Source: Roseovarius autotrophicus (GTDB lineage Bacteria > Pseudomonadota > Alphaproteobacteria > Rhodobacterales > Rhodobacteraceae). From it: DNA of 64,000 nucleotides. This document shows, one piece after another, positions 38,437-45,666 of the stretch; the first letter of the stretch is position 1, and each line of letters begins with the position of its first letter. The stretch is taken from the NCBI RefSeq assembly GCF_018069895.1, contig NZ_JAGQDH010000001.1, positions 186,001-250,000 on the forward strand, written 5' to 3'. The notes under the pieces were generated by a model. That model was not told the DNA's origin and searched no databases. It saw nothing but the letters and a program-made list of their open reading frames with translations. A program made the translations under genes and the position numbers.

Positions 38437-39204
38437 CTAGCCCATGCCCCCGGTGATCACAGCACGGCGGCTGGGGGCCACGTGCATCCCGGACAGATCG
38501 GGCGGCGGCGCAAGCTCTGCCTCGCGTGTGGTGCGAATATCGGCGGCGCGGTCCGTCCCGGCGCGGTTGGCCGCGTCGAACAGCGCCGCCATAACCGCGC
38601 GCGCCACCTCGACCGCCTGCGCCTGGCTGTGGAACTCGCCCATCGGCGAGAAAAGCGCGCACGCCTTGTAGCCGCCCACCATCTCGCGCACGTTGTGGAT
38701 GAACTCATACTCACCCGAGGCAAAGCCGATCACCTCCTTCGCGCCGGGCACAAGACCGGACCAGTCCTCGCCCTCGCCCGCCAGCAGCACGAGGTTCATG
38801 AACCACGGCGAGACGAGCACGCCCAGCGGCCGCCCCTCATGCAGCCGAAACCCCACCGCCTCGACCTGCAAGAGCTTGTTGACTATCGGTACATCGCGCA
38901 TCTTGGCATGCCAGATTTCGGTGAAATCGGCCACCAGCGCGGCGGTGCGTTCCGCGACCCGCGCCGCCTCCTGCACCGCCTCGGACCCCGGATCGTGATT
39001 GACGAGAAACTGCGCCTTGGGCGCTTCGCAGCCGGGGCAGGACCAGTCATCGGGCAGCGCGGCAAAGGGCGTGCCGGGATCGATCTGCCGTGTCGCATCG
39101 CCCTCGGCGGGATCATAGGGCGTCCAGCAGATCTTGCACTCCATCACCGCCTGCGCGCTGATCCGGTCATTTGCGCCGAGATAGGACCCCTCGAACCCGC
39201 TCAT
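38437..39204 (-). CDS. hupJ: HupI-HupJ fusion: rubredoxin plus HybE-type assembly chaperone
   Basis: A 255-residue fusion. The N-terminal rubredoxin domain (about residues 15-70) has both iron-binding pairs, CKICWTPYDP and CPGCEAP. The rest is a HybE/HupJ chaperone domain (NKLLQVEAVGF, PLGVLVSPWFMNLVLL, YEFIHNVREMVGGYKACALFSPM). In R. capsulatus hupI and hupJ are separate adjacent genes; here the pair is one reading frame. It is thought to protect or aid small-subunit cluster assembly in air. Its ATG overlaps the hupH stop. Confidence 0.9.
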   Translation of the reverse strand: MSGFEGSYLGANDRISAQAVMECKICWTPYDPAEGDATRQIDPGTPFAALPDDWSCPGCEAPKAQFLVNHDPGSEAVQEAARVAERTAALVADFTEIWHAKMRDVPIVNKLLQVEAVGFRLHEGRPLGVLVSPWFMNLVLLAGEGEDWSGLVPGAKEVIGFASGEYEFIHNVREMVGGYKACALFSPMGEFHSQAQAVEVARAVMAALFDAANRAGTDRAADIRTTREAELAPPPDLSGMHVAPSRRAVITGGMG

Positions 39205-40031
39205 TGGATTGCCTCCAGCACCTCGACAAGGCGCGCGGCGCTGTCGCTCAGATCCTCGGGCGCGGCAAGCGCCACCTCGGGCATCGCGGTCACCTCGAGC
39301 GTGTCGAGAATGAGCGCGTCCATCGAGTTGAAGAACCGCACCCGCCAGACATGCGGCAGCGCCGTCGCGGTGATCCGGCAGTTGCCATAGCCGCGCGACA
39401 GGATATCGACCGACCCGGCCCCAAGTGCCTGATCGAGCCAGTCGAGATCGGCCTCCGTATGAGGCAGAAGCGTGAGGTTCACCACATGAACCGGCAGGGT
39501 CGGGGCAAAGCCTTCTGACTTGCCCACAAGCTCTACGAGGATCGGGGGCGCGTTCACCACCTGCGGCGATCTGGGCGTCGCCGCGCCCGTGCCGGGACGG
39601 CGCGTCGCAAAGGCGTGGACGCGCGCGACCTCGGGCACGGGGGCCACCTCGATCACGTCCACGCCCGCGCCCTTCACCGCCCAGACCCCGGCAAAGACGC
39701 TTTCCTGAATGGCAAGCGCGGGGCGGCCCTGCACCTTGATTGCCACCTCTCCCGCGCCGAGCGTCTCGGCCACCAGTGCGCGGTTGGCGGAATCGAGCCG
39801 AGAAAGGTCGATTCGCACCGGCGCAGCACCCTGCCCCACCTCCGCCGCCGCCCCGGCTACGCGCCCGAGCAGGTCAAGCGCGGGGGTCAGGCGGTCGTCC
39901 AACGCGATTTCGGGGATGCGGGGAGAATAGGCGCGCATGTCCTGCGGCAGCGGCAGAAAGGCGGGGCCGCCTTCCTCGGGTTGCGATCCGGGGCCGAACC
40001 CCATGGGCGGGAGGATGAAATCGCTGGTCAT
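39201..40031 (-). CDS. hupH: Hydrogenase expression/assembly protein HupH
   Basis: A 276-residue HupH/HyaF-family protein with the family segments GFGPGSQPEE and a C-terminal HupH domain (LTLLPHTEADLDWLDQALGAGSVDILSRGYGNCRI and VWRVRFFNSMDALILDTLEV). It helps assemble the membrane-bound hydrogenase, probably with HupG on the small subunit. ATG 40031 (MTSDFILPPMGFG) was chosen; a longer frame overlaps hupG without a ribosome site. Confidence 0.93.
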   Translation of the reverse strand: MTSDFILPPMGFGPGSQPEEGGPAFLPLPQDMRAYSPRIPEIALDDRLTPALDLLGRVAGAAAEVGQGAAPVRIDLSRLDSANRALVAETLGAGEVAIKVQGRPALAIQESVFAGVWAVKGAGVDVIEVAPVPEVARVHAFATRRPGTGAATPRSPQVVNAPPILVELVGKSEGFAPTLPVHVVNLTLLPHTEADLDWLDQALGAGSVDILSRGYGNCRITATALPHVWRVRFFNSMDALILDTLEVTAMPEVALAAPEDLSDSAARLVEVLEAIQ

Positions 40032-40041
40032 ATCGCTCCTC

Positions 40042-40419
40042 TCAGGCGGCGTCGGCGCGCGACAGGATCTGTGTGATCCGCGAAAGATACTCGTCCCAGT
40101 CACGCACCTTGGCGATCCCGCCGACAAAGCGGCCCGCGCGGTAAAAGATCACGCCGGGTGTTTTCAGCACACCGGTTGCCGTGCGCAGGCCCGCCTCCAC
40201 CGTATCGCCCACCACGGCGCAATCGAACCGGCCCTGAAAGGCCATCGCCAGCTCTGGCAGGATCACCGCCACATCCGCTGTCTCGAGGTTGCGCACGGCG
40301 TCGCCGGGAACAAAGAGCGCATGTGCGCCGGGCTGGGCGGTAAAGGCGTCGAGCGCCTCCTGACTGTCAAGAAGCGGCCAGCCGAGATCGGTGATGAGGC
40401 GGGTAATGAGCGGATGCAT
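40042..40419 (-). CDS. hupG: Thioredoxin-like hydrogenase assembly protein HupG
   Basis: A 125-residue HyaE/HupG-family protein with a thioredoxin fold but no CxxC motif (HALFVPGDAVRNLETADVAVILPEL, FDCAVVGD, KTPGVIFYRAGRFVGGI). Related HyaE binds the Tat signal of the hydrogenase small subunit, which fits HupS here having a Tat signal. Between hupF and hupH in the standard order. Confidence 0.93.
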   Translation of the reverse strand: MHPLITRLITDLGWPLLDSQEALDAFTAQPGAHALFVPGDAVRNLETADVAVILPELAMAFQGRFDCAVVGDTVEAGLRTATGVLKTPGVIFYRAGRFVGGIAKVRDWDEYLSRITQILSRADAA

Positions 40420-40428
40420 GGGGGTCTC

Positions 40429-40749
40429 CTATCCGGTGGTGCGGCCGGCCGCGGCGGCGGCGCGCAGATGGGGCGGCAGGGCGGGAGGGCACGCCTCGAG
40501 ATCGGCAAAGGCGTCGCCAGCCCCGCCCCCGGCCATGATGGATCTGAGCGCGCGCAGGGCGGCGGCGATCTTGTGCGCCTCTGCCTCTTCCAGTACCTCG
40601 CGCGCCCCGCCAAGATGGGTCAGCACCCATGTGCCGGGGGCAAGCGGGCCGGTCAGGCTCAAGTCGATCAACGCCTCCGCCTCGCCATCCGTGGCGCGCG
40701 CGGCGATCCCCTCGACCGAGAGAACCCGCATGGGAATGCCCACGCACAT
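40429..40749 (-). CDS. hupF: HypC-family chaperone HupF
   Basis: A 106-residue HypC paralogue beginning MCVGIPMRV (Cys2). It is dedicated to the oxygen-tolerant enzyme: in rhizobia HupF stabilises the HupL precursor under oxygen. The C-terminal extension is Ala-rich (LRAAAAAGRTTG). It lies 3 nt after hupD. Confidence 0.93.
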   Translation of the reverse strand: MCVGIPMRVLSVEGIAARATDGEAEALIDLSLTGPLAPGTWVLTHLGGAREVLEEAEAHKIAAALRALRSIMAGGGAGDAFADLEACPPALPPHLRAAAAAGRTTG

Positions 40750-40752
40750 CGT

Positions 40753-41361
40753 TCAGCCCCGCCCCGGCAGAAAACGCGCATCGCCCACCCGGCACGCCGC
40801 CTCTTCGCTCGGGCGGCCCGCCTCATACGCGTCTTGCCGGATGGCGGCATCGGCCAGCAGGCGCTCGTCGCCCTGCCCCGCTCGTGCCTCGATCCCCCAG
40901 CCACGCAGACGCTCAAGCGCCACCGCGATCGCCGGGTCGATCCGGGCGGCCACGACATCGCGCAACCCTCCGCCGTAATCCTCCAGTTCCTCGGGTTGAC
41001 AGCCGATCAGCAGCAGGCGCTCCGGGCAATAGCCCATCAGTTGCGCCGTGGCGATCACGTCCTGAAAGCCTGTCTGATGCAGGCTCATCTTCCGGGCGCC
41101 CATGAAGGCGGGCACGGCGTCATCCTCGACGATCTTGAGCATGCCGGGCGCGAGGCCGTAATCGACCGCATCGAACACGATCAACCGGTCGGCATCTTCG
41201 AGAAACGGCAAAAGATACAAGCCTTGCGTGCCGCCATCGAGAAGCGTCACACAATCGGGGAATGACCAGCGCGCCGCCAGCCGCTCGACGCAGCGCACGC
41301 CAAAGCCCTCATCGGCCCAAAGCACATTGCCAATGCCGAGAATGAGCACCCGTGGCGGCAT
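40753..41361 (-). CDS. hupD: Hydrogenase maturation endopeptidase HupD
   Basis: A 202-residue nickel-dependent protease that removes the C-terminal peptide of HupL after nickel insertion. The metal ligands of the family are visible: Glu in LWADEGFGV (about residue 18), Asp in FDAVDYG, and His in SLHQTGFQD. It is the first gene of the downstream maturation block, 266 nt after hupC, and that gap may hold its own promoter. Confidence 0.95.
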   Translation of the reverse strand: MPPRVLILGIGNVLWADEGFGVRCVERLAARWSFPDCVTLLDGGTQGLYLLPFLEDADRLIVFDAVDYGLAPGMLKIVEDDAVPAFMGARKMSLHQTGFQDVIATAQLMGYCPERLLLIGCQPEELEDYGGGLRDVVAARIDPAIAVALERLRGWGIEARAGQGDERLLADAAIRQDAYEAGRPSEEAACRVGDARFLPGRG

Positions 41362-41581
41362 CCCGCTTCCTCCCCTGTCTCCTCCCGGTCAGAATGGGAC
41401 GGGCCCTGTGCGCAGGCATACGGAAAAAGCTGAATTGCGCGTTGTTGATAAAATCAATTTAAAACAAGTGTTTAATGGAATATTAGGTGACAGTCGGCAG
41501 ACCAATATGGATAGTTTTCGATCATTTTTCATAATTTATGGAAGATAAGTATCCATTTCCCAACCCGATGCCTGAAATACC
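41362..41581. promoter_or_regulatory. AT-rich leader upstream of hupD
   Basis: The gap between the hupC terminator-like stem and hupD is distinctly AT-rich (41430-41560), unlike its surroundings. It contains TTGAT-N3-ATCAA (41445-41457), one base shorter than an FNR box, and several TATA-like blocks. It probably carries a promoter for the accessory genes, but I could not fix the -35/-10 pair. Confidence 0.35.
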
Positions 41582-41608
41582 AACGGGCAGGCGCATGGCC
41601 TGCCCGTT
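41582..41608 (-). terminator. Stem-loop after hupC (probable partial terminator)
   Basis: A perfect 11-bp stem (AACGGGCAGGC with GCCTGCCCGTT) and 5-nt loop lie 20 nt after the hupC stop on the minus strand. The following T-run is weak (ATTTC). It could end hupSLC transcription or protect its 3' end. Confidence 0.65.
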
Positions 41609-41627
41609 CGTCCGCATGGAGACCCGG

Positions 41628-42365
41628 TCAATCGGGGCGGTCGTCCTTGAACGTCCGGTGTCCCGAGATCATCGTCGAGACGATGGATTGGCGGCTCATG
41701 ATATCCTCGCGGATCGCCACATAGATATGAATGATCATGAAGATCACGATCCACCACATCCCGAGATGATGATAGGTGTGCACATAATGCGGGTTGTTGC
41801 CGAACAGCGTGAACACCCAGCCAAACATCGCATAAAGCAGACTGTCCTTGCCCAACCCCTCGGAATAGAGCGCGAGGCCGGTGACGATCATGAACGATAC
41901 CCCCAGCGTGATGAAACAGAACATCGCCAATTGCGCGAGGGGGTTGTGGCCCATGTATTTCTTGGGTTCGCTCTCGAGAAAAAGATACCAGCGGACCTCG
42001 AAGAACACCTCGCGCCACCACCGGCCATTCCAGATCGGCAGGTAGAAAAGTTGCCGCGCATGGTGATTGCCGAAAATCGCCCAGTAGATGCGTCCCAGGA
42101 ATCCCACGGTCAGGATCCAGCCCGCCGCGAAATGGGCGAAGCGGATATACCCAAAGACGAACTGATGCGTGGCCTCGGCAATCTGCATCGAGGGCGGCGG
42201 CGCTCCGATGAAGTAGCCGGTGAGGACGAGCGTCAGGATTGCCAGCGCGTTAATCCAGTGCCAGAGGCGCACGGGTGCCTCGTAGACATAGACACTGGTC
42301 TGACGGCTGACCGTGGCCATATCGGCCTCGTCAGCGTCGTGAAGTCCGGCTTGCGGGGTGCTCAT
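41628..42365 (-). CDS. hupC: Ni/Fe-hydrogenase b-type cytochrome subunit
   Basis: A 245-residue membrane cytochrome b that anchors HupSL on the periplasmic side and passes electrons to quinone. It has about four to five transmembrane helices and heme-ligand-type histidines in RLWHWINALAI, RFAHFAAGWILTVGF and YHHLGMWWIVIFMIIHIYVAIRED. The N-terminal 25 residues are cytoplasmic and polar. Separated from hupL by a small ORF rather than following it directly. Confidence 0.96.
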   Translation of the reverse strand: MSTPQAGLHDADEADMATVSRQTSVYVYEAPVRLWHWINALAILTLVLTGYFIGAPPPSMQIAEATHQFVFGYIRFAHFAAGWILTVGFLGRIYWAIFGNHHARQLFYLPIWNGRWWREVFFEVRWYLFLESEPKKYMGHNPLAQLAMFCFITLGVSFMIVTGLALYSEGLGKDSLLYAMFGWVFTLFGNNPHYVHTYHHLGMWWIVIFMIIHIYVAIREDIMSRQSIVSTMISGHRTFKDDRPD

Positions 42366-42374
42366 GGCACGCCC

Positions 42375-42560
42375 TCAACGGCGGCGGGCGCGCAAAAGCG
42401 CCAGCCCCGCCAGCACCACCGCCAGCAACACCAGCCCCGGCGCGTGGACAGGGGCCATCAGCCAATGCACCGCCCCCTCCTGCGGCAGGGTCATGTCATG
42501 GCCTTCATGCGCAAATGCGCCGCCCGCGCTGGCCAGCCAGATGATCACGGCGTGTTTCAT
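42375..42560 (-). CDS. 61-residue membrane protein inside hupSLC
   Basis: A small protein with a signal-like N-terminus (residues 1-17, possible cut at AFA/HEG). A short His-rich periplasmic segment follows (HEGHD, then VHW and PVH). One transmembrane helix (about 38-57, PGLVLLAVVLAGLALL) leads to a basic tail (RARRR). It starts 12 nt after hupL and stops 9 nt before hupC, so it is clearly in the operon. I do not recognise it. The exposed HEGHD resembles the start of mature HupE/UreJ nickel permeases, but the rest of that family is absent. A metal-binding or assembly role is speculation. Confidence 0.75.
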   Translation of the reverse strand: MKHAVIIWLASAGGAFAHEGHDMTLPQEGAVHWLMAPVHAPGLVLLAVVLAGLALLRARRR

Positions 42561-42572
42561 GGTCTCTCCTCC

Positions 42573-44363
42573 TCAACGAACCTTGACGGTGGTCAGTTCC
42601 GCGCCCTCGGGCGACATGACATGGGTGGAGCAGGCAAGGCAGGGGTCGAAACTGTGCAGCGTGCGCAGGATCTCCACCGGCTCGTCGGGCCGCTCCATGG
42701 GCGTGTTCATCAACGATGCCTCGAACGCCCCGATATTGCCCGCCGTGTCACGGGGGCTGCCGTTCCAGGTCGTGGGCACAACGCATTGATAGTTCTCGAT
42801 GCGCCCATCCTTGACCTTGATCCAGTGCCCAAGCGCACCGCGCGGGGCTTCGGTCATGCCCACGCCCTTGGCCTCCCTGGGCCAGGTCGAAGGATCCCAT
42901 TTGGCAATATTGGCGGTGCTCTCGTCGCCGTTCTTGATGTTCTGCACCAGCTTGTCGAAGAAATACTTCTGCAACCGACCGCAATATTCCGATTCCAGCG
43001 CCCGCGCGGCCGTGCGCCCCAGCGTCGAGAACACAGCGTCAAAAGGCACATCGAGCGCACGCAAAAGGCCATCCACCTGATTGCGGATATCCTCGTGGCC
43101 CTTGGCGTAACCTACGACATAGCGCGCCAGCGGTCCCACCTCCATCGCGTGCCCGCGCCAGCGCGGTGCCTTGATCCAGCTGTATTTGGCGGCTTCGTCG
43201 ATCTGCTTGATGTTGGTCCTGGTGCCCTTGAGATTCGGCCCCAGTTCAAAGCGTGGCTCGGTCACGCCGTCCCAGGGATGCAGCCCCTGCCCCGGCGTGC
43301 CGTATTCATACCAGGAATGATCGACGAATTCCTGCACCTGCTCGGGGTCGCGCACATCGACGTCATGGACCTCGCCCAGGTTGCCGTTGATGATCGCTCC
43401 ACGCGGCAGGTAGAGCTGCCCGGGCGAGAAATCGTTGGGATGCTCGGGAATGTCGCCATAGGCGAGCACCGATTTCGAGGACAGCCCACCGCCATGCAGC
43501 CAGCCTTTGTAGAATCCGCCGATGGCGATCACATCGGGCAGATAGACGTTGCGATTGAACTCGTTGCACAGATCGATGATGGAGCTGACCATGTTCAGCC
43601 GTTCCATGTTGATCGCCCCGACCGCGCCGGTGGAATGCACGTTGATCGGACAGGGCACACCGCCCACGAGCCAGTTGGGATGCGGGTTCTTGCCGCCGAA
43701 GATGGTGTGAACCTTGACGATCTCTTTTTGCAGGTCGAGCGCCTCAAGGTAATGGGTCGTGGCCATCAGATCGGCCTCGGGCGGCAATTTATATGCCGGA
43801 TTGTCCCAGTATCCGTTCTTGAACAGGCCCAGTTGCCCCGATTCCACGAACTTCCTGAGCCGGTTCTGCACATCCCTGAAGTAGCCGGGACTGGAGAGCG
43901 GATGCGACGGGCTCACCGCCTGCTGCAATTCACTGGTGGCCTTGGGATCGGCGCGCAGCGCGTTCACCGGGTTCACCCAGTCGAGCGCGTGCAGGTGATA
44001 GAAATGCACGATGTGATCATGCACCTGAAGATTGAGCTGCATGATGTTGCGGATGGAATTGGCGTTGTCGGGGATGGTGATGCCAAGAGCATCCTCGACC
44101 GCGCGCACGGATGTCAGCGCATGCGTCCCGGTGCATACCCCGCAAATCCGCTCGGTAAAAGCCCAGGCGTCGCGCGGGTCGCGCCCCTTGAGGATAACCT
44201 CCAGCCCCCGCCACATGGTGCCTGTAGAGACCGCGTTGCGGATGACGCCCTCGTCATCGACGTTCACCTCGCAGCGCATGTGCCCCTCGATCCGCGTCAC
44301 CGGGTCCACCACGATGCGGCGGCCGGTGGTGTCGAGGTCATAGCCGTTCGGGGTCATGGTCAT
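42573..44363 (-). CDS. hupL: Uptake [NiFe]-hydrogenase large subunit (group 1d-like)
   Basis: A 596-residue catalytic subunit oxidising H2. The NiFe centre is bound by Cys74 and Cys77 ([10 protein letters not shown]) and by Cys575 and Cys578 in DPCLACSTH. The chain continues 15 residues past His581 ([15 protein letters not shown]), the peptide removed by HupD. Its [12 protein letters not shown] signature is typical of the oxygen-tolerant group 1d. It is exported with HupS by the Tat system, having no signal of its own, and starts 3 nt after hupS. Confidence 0.98.
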   Translation of the reverse strand: MTMTPNGYDLDTTGRRIVVDPVTRIEGHMRCEVNVDDEGVIRNAVSTGTMWRGLEVILKGRDPRDAWAFTERICGVCTGTHALTSVRAVEDALGITIPDNANSIRNIMQLNLQVHDHIVHFYHLHALDWVNPVNALRADPKATSELQQAVSPSHPLSSPGYFRDVQNRLRKFVESGQLGLFKNGYWDNPAYKLPPEADLMATTHYLEALDLQKEIVKVHTIFGGKNPHPNWLVGGVPCPINVHSTGAVGAINMERLNMVSSIIDLCNEFNRNVYLPDVIAIGGFYKGWLHGGGLSSKSVLAYGDIPEHPNDFSPGQLYLPRGAIINGNLGEVHDVDVRDPEQVQEFVDHSWYEYGTPGQGLHPWDGVTEPRFELGPNLKGTRTNIKQIDEAAKYSWIKAPRWRGHAMEVGPLARYVVGYAKGHEDIRNQVDGLLRALDVPFDAVFSTLGRTAARALESEYCGRLQKYFFDKLVQNIKNGDESTANIAKWDPSTWPREAKGVGMTEAPRGALGHWIKVKDGRIENYQCVVPTTWNGSPRDTAGNIGAFEASLMNTPMERPDEPVEILRTLHSFDPCLACSTHVMSPEGAELTTVKVR

Positions 44364-44366
44364 GGC

Positions 44367-45461
44367 TTACGCCTCCTCTTTGCTGGCTTGGCTTTGGGTC
44401 TTCTTCTGCGCGGCCTTGAGCGCCGAGATGGCGGCATGAACCGCCACGGCCCCCCCCACCACACCGGCGGCGGCCATACCCACCCGGTCGGCATTGGCCT
44501 CGACCCCGAATTGCGTGAGGTCGGTCACCCGGTCATAGAAACTGCCCTGATCCCAGAACCCGTCCTCGGAACAGCCGATACAGCCATGGCCCGACTGAAT
44601 GGGAAAACTCACGCCCTCGTTCCAGCGCACGGTAGAACAGGCATTATAGGTCGTCGGCCCCTTGCACCCCATCTTGTAGAGGCAATAGCCCTTGCGCGCG
44701 TTTTCGTCGTCCCAGGCCTCGACGAATTGCCCCGCATCGAAATGCGGTCGGCGATAGCACTTGTCATGGATCCGCTGACCGTAGAACATCGCCGGCCGCC
44801 CCTGCCGGTCCAGTTCCGGCAAGCGGTCAAAGGTCAGCATGTAGGTGATGACCCCGGTCATCACCTCGGCAATCGGCGGGCAACCCGGCACCTTGATGAT
44901 CGGCTTGTCGGTGATGACCTTGTGCACCGGCGTCGCCCGCGTCGGGTTCGGCTTGGCGGCCTGCACGCAGCCATAGGAGGCGCAGGCCCCCCAGGAAATG
45001 ATCGCCTTGGCGTCCCTGGCGGCATAGCGCAGCTTTTCCACGAAAGGCTTACCGCCCGAGATGCAGAACATCCCGTCCTCGTTGAGCGGCGGATTGCCCT
45101 CGACCGCCAGGATATACTGGCCCTTGTAACGCTCGATCGTGTCGCGCATCGCTTCTTCGGCGGCATGACCGGCGGCTGCCATCAATGTGTCGTCATAATC
45201 GAGACTGATCATCGACAGCACCACATCCTTCGCCAGCGGGTGCGCCGAGCGGATGAAACTCTCCGAACAGCAGGTGCATTCCAGCCCGTGCACCCAGATT
45301 ACCGGCGTGCGCGGCTTGGTCTCCATCGCGTGGGCGATCTTTGGCACGAAGGCCGGGCCAAGGCCTAGCGCCGAGGCGGTCAGCGAACAGTATTTGATGA
45401 AGCTGCGCCGGGTGATTCCCTGCCTGCGCATCACGTCGTAAAAGGTCTCGATCTGGCTCAA
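44367..45461 (-). CDS. hupS: Uptake [NiFe]-hydrogenase small subunit with oxygen-tolerant proximal cluster
   Basis: A 364-residue electron-transfer subunit. The Tat signal has TRRSFIK (twin Arg 18-19), with cleavage near AHA/MET (45-46). Proximal-cluster ligands are Cys62, Cys65, Cys160 and Cys194. The two extra cysteines of the [4Fe-3S] cluster in E. coli Hyd-1 (Cys19, Cys120) are present as Cys64 (ECTCCSES) and Cys165 (CASYGCVQ), at a constant offset of 45. A C-terminal membrane helix (about 327-349) anchors it. First gene of the structural operon. Confidence 0.98.
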   Translation of the reverse strand: MSQIETFYDVMRRQGITRRSFIKYCSLTASALGLGPAFVPKIAHAMETKPRTPVIWVHGLECTCCSESFIRSAHPLAKDVVLSMISLDYDDTLMAAAGHAAEEAMRDTIERYKGQYILAVEGNPPLNEDGMFCISGGKPFVEKLRYAARDAKAIISWGACASYGCVQAAKPNPTRATPVHKVITDKPIIKVPGCPPIAEVMTGVITYMLTFDRLPELDRQGRPAMFYGQRIHDKCYRRPHFDAGQFVEAWDDENARKGYCLYKMGCKGPTTYNACSTVRWNEGVSFPIQSGHGCIGCSEDGFWDQGSFYDRVTDLTQFGVEANADRVGMAAAGVVGGAVAVHAAISALKAAQKKTQSQASKEEA

Positions 45462-45666
45462 GGCTGGCCCTCCCCGGCTTGTTCACTCTCCCTCGGGATA
45501 CCGCAGCATGCACCCCGTCCAAATCCATGAGAGCAGCGTGAGCGGTTTCGGGAAACCGAAAAGACCGACCCAGGCAAAAGGTTTTATATATCGTTTTTTC
45601 AAAGCATTACGATGTCACACGGCATCATGTTCCGGCCAGAGCGTAACCAGCCTGCGGCCCCGCCGG
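45462..45666 (-). promoter_or_regulatory. hupS upstream region
   Basis: This 205-nt gap between hypF and hupS should hold the HupR-controlled promoter. It contains a CGGTTT-N4-AAACCG dyad (45543-45558) and an AT-rich run with TATATAA (around 45583-45590, minus strand). I found no TTG-N5-CAA HupR palindrome and no sigma-54 GG/GC pair at the right spacing. The leader after the TATA-like run would be about 120 nt. Confidence 0.4.

Noticed and set aside
41445-41457. FNR box
   Set aside because: The half-sites are correct but the spacer is 3 bp, not 4. Kept only as a lead, not called as a site.
41538-45368. A 1276-codon open frame on the plus strand opposite hupC-hupL-hupS
   Set aside because: It is antisense to three certain hydrogenase genes. 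GC-rich codon use leaves the opposite strand open, and its translation shows no family pattern.
45462-45666. Sigma-54 promoter for hupS
   Set aside because: No GG and GC pair at the required 10-bp separation was found, and HupR lacks the sigma-54 contact motif.
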